64,000 nt of DNA from positions 248,001 through 312,000 of the forward strand of contig JAPWDM010000024.1 of assembly GCA_035578155.1 (NCBI GenBank). Direction: 5' to 3'. A model generated the notes under the pieces. It searched no databases. It was given only the letters and a program-made list of their open reading frames with translations, and was not told where the DNA came from. A program made the translations under genes and the position numbers. Positions 57,531 through 64,000 of this stretch are shown here, one piece after another (position 1 is the stretch's first letter; the number at the start of each line of letters is the position of its first letter). Origin of the DNA: Brachynemurus nebulosus. Taxonomy: Eukaryota > Arthropoda > Insecta > Neuroptera > Myrmeleontidae.

Positions 57531-58745
57531 TATTTTTAACTTTCCATTGGAAGTTATTGTAATGGATCCGATTTTACAAATCGCTAATTTTGACATATCT
57601 CCACGATTCAAGGTCACTAGAATTCGAATCCATCGTTTTTAGCGTGATGTCTGTGTGTGCGTTCGTTAGTTCGTTCGTTCGTTCGTGAATTTTTTTTCGT
57701 CTCGCATACCTCGAGAACAAATGATATCAACTCCGGACTAATTTCATTAGATGTGTAATCAAAGAATAAAAGCCGGATAAAGTTTTCAGCAAACTCGGAT
57801 TAGCGGTTTGCTTTTTGTGATAAAAAAACGGAATTAACTTTATTAACATAACATAGATTGTATGGATTTTTTACCATGTCTTTATTATACAATGGCCTAA
57901 GAACCTTTGTGATGTTAAAAACGCCGGTAAATTACTGTAAAATTTAAAAAAAAAAAGAAAACAACTAGATGGAGAAACGAAATAAGAAACTTTTTGTGAA
58001 ATATTTTTTGTCTCGCGTATCTTGAGAACAAATGATGTTATCATTTGTTTGATAAAGGTGGAGCCCCCACCCTTAGGTACAGTAGGCGAAGCCCTCGGTG
58101 TGGTGCAAGGGGCAAAGCCTCTATCAGGGGTCCGGAGGAGGAGTCCCCTGAATTAAAAAAAAGTTATTCATTTGCAATAGTCTTTAAGGGCATCCAGTGG
58201 GAAGTTGACAGTGTGGGTAGGCCTGTTGCCCAAATTTTTATTATTAAATTTAAAAAAAAAAATGAAAGATGTTCAACTAACTGAGGACCATCATTTTATA
58301 AATTATGTCATTAATGTATCCGAAAATATTCCGCATTACTGTAAGATAAATATTTTTCTGCGGAAACAGAATAGGAGGAAAGAAGTAGATCAATTCACAT
58401 CTTTGTACTCTATACTTCTCTTCATGACAATTTTTCATTTCTTTTTTCATGTATACTGTGTGCGTATTTTCTTCAATTTTCTACAAGAATTCAAAAAAAA
58501 AAAATTGTGTAATTTTGTTATACAAATATAAATAAATAATACATATATAATATTAAATTGAATTTTTTATCTTTGAAATAATTTCGTACTGATTTATTAC
58601 GGAATAAAATCACAATAATAGCAACCATAACTTTTTATTTATACTTTTACGTACAATATAAATGAACGAAAGTGACCCAATTATGGACATATTTTCTCCG
58701 TAATAACATACATATAAATATAATATATAACGAATATAATAGCAA
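57531..58745. other. Unassigned interval with simple repeats
   Basis: A TTCG-type run lies at 57660-57688. CTCGAGAACAAATGATATCA near 57712 recurs as CTTGAGAACAAATGATGTTA near 58020, a diverged duplication about 310 bases apart. A GC-rich patch at 58055-58155 repeats GGCGAAGCCC / GGCAAAGCCT-type words and looks like repeat DNA, although it lies in a 79-codon frame. No gene assigned. Confidence 0.45.
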
Positions 58746-60125
58746 CAGTGACGTAACTAAACAATAGAGCATGTGGAGCAAGGCGTGCAGCAAGAAAGGG
58801 CGCAACAAAAAAGACACGAAAAAGCCCTAAAATGAAAACAGAAGATTAAAAGATAAAAATAGCTGTCGCCCAAGTATGTAGATGTACTTTTAAACAAAGT
58901 ACGATCAAGTTTACTCAGCTTGACTATAACATGCCTCTACCTCATTGCTTATTTTTCTGATGTTATCATAACTTGTATATTTTTTTACCTATCTCTACCG
59001 CAACTGCAGGGAAATCTTTTTCTAAAGTGAAAATTATTAAAACTTAAACTAATATCACACGAAGCTTGTTTCACCACTAAATTGGCTGCTTGATTTCGTT
59101 GCTGCGCTCCAAATGGGCTGCTGTGTTAGGCACTATGATCGTTCTTCTTCGAAGCTGATTGAATACGATGTGTGTTGCTGATTCCATTGCGTTTACTACG
59201 CGTTTACTGCCGCGGTATTATCGTCTATCGGTGTTGGTAACAAAGGGGGTCCCACGTGAGAAAAACGACCTTCTTATTGGTTAACGATTAAATATGACAA
59301 GTGTTTACGCAGCAGAGCCAATAGTGACGTTATATTTCATCACTAAAGCCAGCACTAATTCCAACAGACAATTTTGTGTTGTGTAATGCGGGCATTATTT
59401 AACTAATATTGTGATTTCACAACTTGCTACTGAACAAAACAAGACTAAAAAGAAAATGGCTAATTTTTAATTTAAATTTTATACGCAAATGTAAAATTTT
59501 TTTTTTGACTTACTCCAGCTCCAACAAGGAAAGGTATCCAACTGTATCTCTCAAAAATTTTTGAAATTTTAGTGGATTGTAGATCTTATTAAAACTAATC
59601 ACGAACTATACTTCGTTCGTGCCTATAAGCGGTTTAAGGGGGTGAAACTCACCCCTGAAAATTTGTTTTTTTTTTTAATTTTCTTAAATATCTTGGAAAT
59701 GGTAAGAGTTTTGGTAGGGAAACTATATATATTTGTAAATGGTACTTTAAGATCTTTATTATGATACCAAAATTAAAGTTATAAAATCATTGAGATTTCA
59801 TCCCCCACCGCAACCCCTAATTTTATCAGGTATTTTTTGCTAAAAGAGGAGGCTGTTATGTGTAAATAAAAGAATTTTTAATTAATATGTTTTACGTCAC
59901 ACAAGAAAATTGAAAAAAACTCCAATTTTCAGGGGTGAGTTTCATCCCCTTAAACCGCTTATGAGCACGAACGAAATATGGCTCGTGATTAGTTTCAATA
60001 AGATCTACAATCCACCAAAATTTCAAAATTTTTGGAGAGATACTGTTGCATACCTTTCCTTGCAAGAGTAAAAGGGTTGGTCAGGAATGTAATAAGGTGA
60101 AGGGGCGCATCTAGCTACGCCACTG
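58746..60125. mobile_element. hAT-like non-autonomous element, 1.38 kb
   Basis: The left end CAGTGACGTAACTAAAC and right end ...GCATCTAGCTACGCCACTG are inverted (CAGTG(A/G)CGTA(A/G)CTA), a terminus type common in hAT elements. The flanking octamers AATAGCAA and AATATCAG agree at six of eight positions. The first ~120 bases and the region 59080-59420 are GC-richer than surroundings but contain no transposase frame. A separate TIR element is nested at 59525-60062. Confidence 0.72.
59525..60062. mobile_element. 538-bp MITE with about 140-bp TIRs, nested in the hAT-like element
   Basis: The left arm CAAGGAAAGGTATCCAACTG and onward through ATTGTAGATCTTATTAAAAC and AAGCGGTTTAAGGGGGTGAA matches the reverse complement of the right arm ending ATACCTTTCCTTG. 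Arms run to about 59660 and from about 59925. Arm agreement is high by eye, so the insertion is fairly young. The interior includes AATATCTTGGAAATGG and similar insect-MITE phrases. No target duplication identified. Confidence 0.82.
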
Positions 60126-60375
60126 AATATCAGTGTATACAATATACCTACTTTGTATGTAATATTCTATTGAATTTTTGTAGACGTTTAATAATAATAT
60201 AGCAATGTATTATGTATTTTGTTACGTAGAAAAAAATTATAATTAATGCCATTTGGTTTTCATTTGGCCACATATTGATAAAGTAATGCGCATTTTATTT
60301 TTTCAGGACAATAAGAAAATTGAACAAAAATACTAGAACTACACGGTGGCAATTTTTTTTCTTGCTTTAATAGTA

Positions 60376-60862
60376 TATTATTCAACAAGCTAGTAATGAT
60401 AGCTATTACTCACGAAGATGAAATTGAGACACATTTCGACAATTGTCGCCATGCATCTGAGTGAGTAATAGCCATTGCAAGCGAGTAGAATACGATATTT
60501 TTTCTACGACTTTTCTTTTTTTGATTTAAATATCGAATATTTTTAAATCAAAAGAATACAATTTTTAATCTATCTCTAATTTAATTAAATGTTTATATAT
60601 GTACAAACGATGAAAACAAAATACAAGCTACTTTGTTTACTTAGATGTTATTACGCCATATATTTGAAATTAAAAATTGATACGTACCTATATTATACAC
60701 AAAACAAAAGCCAGCCCATTGAATAATGGTTAATACGGTGATTTCATTGGTCAAAAAGGTAGTGAGTAATGAAAATTCCTCCACACCTTTGAATAATGCC
60801 TAACTTTCTCAACAATTAACGGATATGTAATGAGTGTGTTCTTCAACAGGAGTACAAAAAAA
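60376..60862. repeat. About 480-bp dispersed repeat, copy 2
   Basis: Collinear with 34558-35030, with a small insertion near 60500-60540. It shares the internal inverted repeat near its start (GCTATTACTCAC / GTGAGTAATAGC, better preserved here than in copy 1) and the end phrase GTGTTCTTCAACAGGAGTA. Confidence 0.75.
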
Positions 60863-62071
60863 AAATAATTATACACGAATATTATAAGTACACTGCAACT
60901 AATCAAACTAAAGAAATATTTGCTAACTATAAGTATTTTTATTCTAGGAAGCTTATTATGCTACTTTTTCTGTTAAAGTTAAGCAAAATCGGAAACACAT
61001 CGTCAGTGCATAATAAAATTAGTCAATTTCGAAAATTAATTCACGATAATAACCGCAACAATTAACTAACAAATGTCTAAAGTAATTGACCGCCCGCGCC
61101 CGGTTCGTATATAAAAGCTTTATATATACATATATTTTAGTAATGATTATATACATAGGAATTACATAAATGTATGTAATAATATATACTTTTTTCCGTT
61201 GTTTGAGGTTTGGTTTCAACACTTTCACTCATACCGCTTGCCGTCTGCCAATCTATTTATTTTCTCTTTTTCCTCGATATACAACCTTCGTGTATTTTAT
61301 TTTCCATCTTTCTTTAGTTTACAATTTAGTTTCTGGTTTTTCTTCAATACTACAACGTACGTGATGATAACATACGGATATTTTTTTGTGGTCATTACCA
61401 TGATCATTGCGTAATACTTTACTACAGACATTTATTTAACGATCACCTTTTTTTAAGGATATTTTCCACTAAATTGTTTATATTATTAATGTATGTACAG
61501 GCGATTTCAATATTGGATGGATATTTTCTGCGCACAAGGGAAAATATTTTGATGTAAAAGGGTAGTACTTCAATTTACTGAAATTTTTAGAACACTGATC
61601 AACAATTGTATTGTGTAGTTCGTTAAGGAAAATTGAACAAAAGATTTCAGCATCTCCAAACTTTGACAAACAAAAACGTAATGCTAAAGGTTGTCATCTA
61701 CATAAAGTAACACAACATTCTTATTTTTTTTAAATAGTATTTATTTTTTAAGCGATTTTATTCATAATAAAGATAAACATATACATTTACAATAATAGCA
61801 GTAGACCAGCTCTTTTTCTTTAATTGGTTTGTAAACTATAGTACCGACATCAAGTATTTTGCCAATATTTTTGCTATAGATGTCTTAGACCGCAACTCAA
61901 GCTTTTATTACCTTTCCACAACTACTCTTCCAATCATTGTTTTCCATTGAATAAGTGTTTAAAAGAACAGAGTGCATTACAAACCCGTGTACATTTAGGG
62001 AATGCGGGTTTGAATTGAACACGTGTTAGGAAGTGGAATTAACGCTGTCGATTGCGTGTTCAATAGAATCA
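60863..62071. other. AT-rich interval, no supported gene
   Basis: Short frames at 61019-61669 have no recognisable domain. No repeat ends were found. Confidence 0.4.
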
Positions 62072-62257
62072 CTGTAACCTTGCTACTTTTGATATAGAAC
62101 TGTTTTAGCTTTACTACTGCTGGTACAGAACTACTGTCACCTTACTACTTTTAGTACAGAACCGCTGTAACCTTACTACTTTTGGAACATAACTACTATC
62201 AGCTTACTACATTTAAAATAGGACTGCTGTGACTTCGCTACTTTTGATATAGAAATT
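62072..62257. repeat. 31-bp minisatellite, six units
   Basis: Six consecutive 31-base units start at 62072, 62103, 62134, 62165, 62196 and 62227, each a variant of CTGTAACCTTACTACTTTTG followed by GTACAGAAC and two or three more bases. Unit length is exact throughout although the units differ. Since 31 is not a multiple of three, the array cannot encode a simple peptide repeat. Confidence 0.92.
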
Positions 62258-62432
62258 TAATAATTAAAATTACTGAAAAAGTAAATCGATCTTGACTAAC
62301 AGTAGGCTCGAGGTGATTTATCTTCAGTCTCGGAAAAGATTTTCCTGTAGATACAACGGTAATTGTTTAACTGGTAAAGTTAATATAGTTTTTATATTTT
62401 AGCAACAAGCTTACAGTTCAAAAAATTACAAA

Positions 62433-63371
62433 TTGTAAGTAATTGATATCTACAATTTTGGCGGCCAAAACTGAGTAGTTATGGAGATAACTAATCGAAA
62501 GAGGTATATTAAGTTATAGGTTATCTGCGCCTGATAGAAAGTCCCAATAGTAACTCTATTGTCGTTTATGTGACACTGCAGGTTCTTCATATGTATAACT
62601 TCCCTAGATCGAAACAAAACCAGTATAGAAATATAATAGAAAATTGTCAAAAAATGTGGTGTAGTAGGCATTCTTTAATATTCTACATGTTAAAAATGCC
62701 TACTACACCACATTTTTTGACAATTTTCAATTATATTTCTATACTGGTTTTGTTTCGATCTAGGGAAGTTATACATATGAAGTATCTGCAGTGTCACATA
62801 AACGACAATACAGTTACTATTGGGACTTTCTATCAGGGGCAGATAACCTATAACTTAATATACCTCTTTCGATTATTCTTGATTATCTCGAAAACTATAG
62901 GAGATAGGAAAAAACACTTTATGAGACACAACACTTTATTTTTAAAGTACTTCCGATTGATGTATATAATTCCAGGGTCGGACCCACTGGTGGGGCGGTT
63001 CAACAGATTAGAAATGAAAAATTTTTTTTACCATGTTCCAGCTCTTGAATTTTAATGAGACTTGGTGCAGTAATTAAGTGCATTAGGGCACAGTTACTGA
63101 ACTTTTTTTGAAGTGGTCACTCAATTGGGACCCTATAAAAATAACATTGGATCGGATACTATCCTTGTTATTTTCCTTAATAACGAGGACTGATATGATA
63201 ATAAATATGTCTAATATTCTTGAGAATGTTTGCCTTCATGTGGATTTGGAATTATTTTCCTAAGTTGAGTAGTACCAAGAAAGAAATTTTTGTAATTTTT
63301 TAAATTTTTTTAGTTATCTCCATAACTACTCAGTTTTGGCCGCCAAAATTGTAGATATCAATTACTTACAG
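62433..63371. mobile_element. 939-bp TIR element enclosing a large palindrome
   Basis: 62433-62491 (TGTAAGTAATTGATATCTAC onward through GGCGGCCAAAACTGAG and GGAGATAACT) is an essentially exact inverted repeat of 63313-63371, giving 59-bp TIRs. Inside the left TIR sits a near-perfect palindrome (62492-62875). The remainder (62876-63312) is unique apart from its match to 29571-29825. The 161-codon frame at 62570-63055 is produced by the palindrome and shows no domain. Target duplication not found. Confidence 0.8.
62492..62875. repeat. Palindrome, arms of about 181 bp, 22-base loop
   Basis: 62492-62672 is the reverse complement of 62695-62875 with only scattered mismatches and small indels. The arms meet at AGGCATT / AATGCCT around a 22-base spacer (62673-62694). 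If transcribed it would fold into a long hairpin RNA. Confidence 0.93.
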
Positions 63372-64000
63372 CCTTACCGTACCGGTAATATAGTTATTAA
63401 AATAATTCGCTCCGGGGCAGATTCACCTTTACTTATCCGGCTATATCCTTTTGTTCATATAAAATTTTTGTATAAGAAGAAACGAAATCTTTAACTTTTA
63501 TCACTTAGGAATCATAGAATCGCATTTAGAAATCATACTTCTCTAATCTTTTCTCCATCCTGCCTCACTCTGACTAACTGACTGGCGACGCCCTTGACAA
63601 CTATTATCAATATAATTTTAAAATCATTAAATAGATGCAAGATATTTTCTGAAAATTTCATAAGAATCAGAGCAAGTAATTTACACGGAGAAAATGGAAT
63701 AATACACGATGTTTTCAAAAAGATAACTGCAGACAATCGTTTGATAATTTTCCTGTTTAATTAATAACACTCCGTGCGTTTTTCATTTACGTTTTCTGAT
63801 TCTGTATCAGAATGAATTTTTTTTATTTATAACAGATAATTTAAACAGTTAAAAAATTTTCAGTACCAATTATTTTGATTGTCTTATTTTAGTATCAGAA
63901 CGAGTAGTTAAAATAACATTCAAAATTTGAAGGCATATCGATTTGCCTCTCCTTTTGGATAGGAATTTTAAGAAAAAACCGTATTTTGAAAATATTCAAA
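63372..64000. other. AT-rich interval to the window end
   Basis: No gene, RNA or repeat terminus recognised. A 67-codon minus frame at 63533-63736 has no domain. Confidence 0.4.

Noticed and set aside
58045..58284. 79-codon GC-rich frame as a host gene
   Set aside because: The GC-rich part consists of repeated GCGAAGCCC-type words typical of repeat DNA, followed by low-complexity sequence.
62570..63055. 161-codon plus-strand frame
   Set aside because: It runs through both arms of a palindrome, so the same peptide segment appears twice with the opposite-strand frame; no domain and no copy-independent support.

Overview
This is AT-rich eukaryotic nuclear DNA, almost certainly from an insect or a close arthropod. 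The evidence is long (TA)n microsatellites, a short run of the insect-type TTAGG repeat, and many insect-like DNA transposons: Tc1/mariner, pogo-like, hAT-like and piggyBac-like (TTAA-flanked) elements. The order is not determined. There are no operons, no bacterial genes and no rRNA. I found no complete host protein-coding gene. The window is best read as intergenic (or giant-intron) DNA built from nested mobile-element remnants.

Protein-level traces are few. (1) A Tc1-like DD34E transposase on the minus strand at 22195-23121 has its catalytic triad intact but has lost its C-terminal tail and 3' terminus. (2) A 5'-truncated non-LTR retrotransposon at 16778-17438 carries an RNase H/zinc-knuckle remnant and is bounded by a 12-bp target duplication. 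(3) A broken gene of an uncharacterised transposon-associated protein family at about 46230-47008 is interrupted by a 170-bp hAT-type MITE with a perfect 8-bp target duplication. (4) A pogo-like psq helix-turn-helix remnant at 53878-54040 lies inside a 1.35-kb element with TA target duplications.

Layout: 0-5.5 kb holds a 2.1-kb foldback element and the first copy of a (TA)n-centred inverted-repeat family. 5.8-9.2 kb holds a (TA)n tract, a small MITE, a ~159-bp tandem array, two tandem copies of a hairpin-ended repeat family and a TTAA-flanked MITE. 9-25 kb is mostly featureless AT-rich DNA with a hAT MITE, the non-LTR fragment, a short MITE and the Tc1-like element. 25-32.7 kb holds several long-TIR elements, nested in places. 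34.5-41.6 kb and 54.4-57.5 kb hold two copies of a large composite element. Each has CCCTGTCGCAGC-type termini, an internal array of ~120-bp units, an AT-rich spacer, a (TA)n tract and a conserved distal module. The first copy carries at least two further insertions. 42-47 kb has (TA)n tracts, a tRNA-like SINE head, TTAGG-like repeats and the broken gene. 47-53 kb is mostly unassigned. 58.7-63.4 kb holds a hAT-like element with a nested MITE, a second copy of a ~480-bp repeat, a six-copy 31-bp minisatellite, and a 939-bp TIR element containing a near-perfect 181-bp-arm palindrome.

The most notable signal is the composite family. Its two copies share module order, and comparing them exposes later insertions together with their empty sites. 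All alignments were made by eye; no identity percentages or database matches are claimed.
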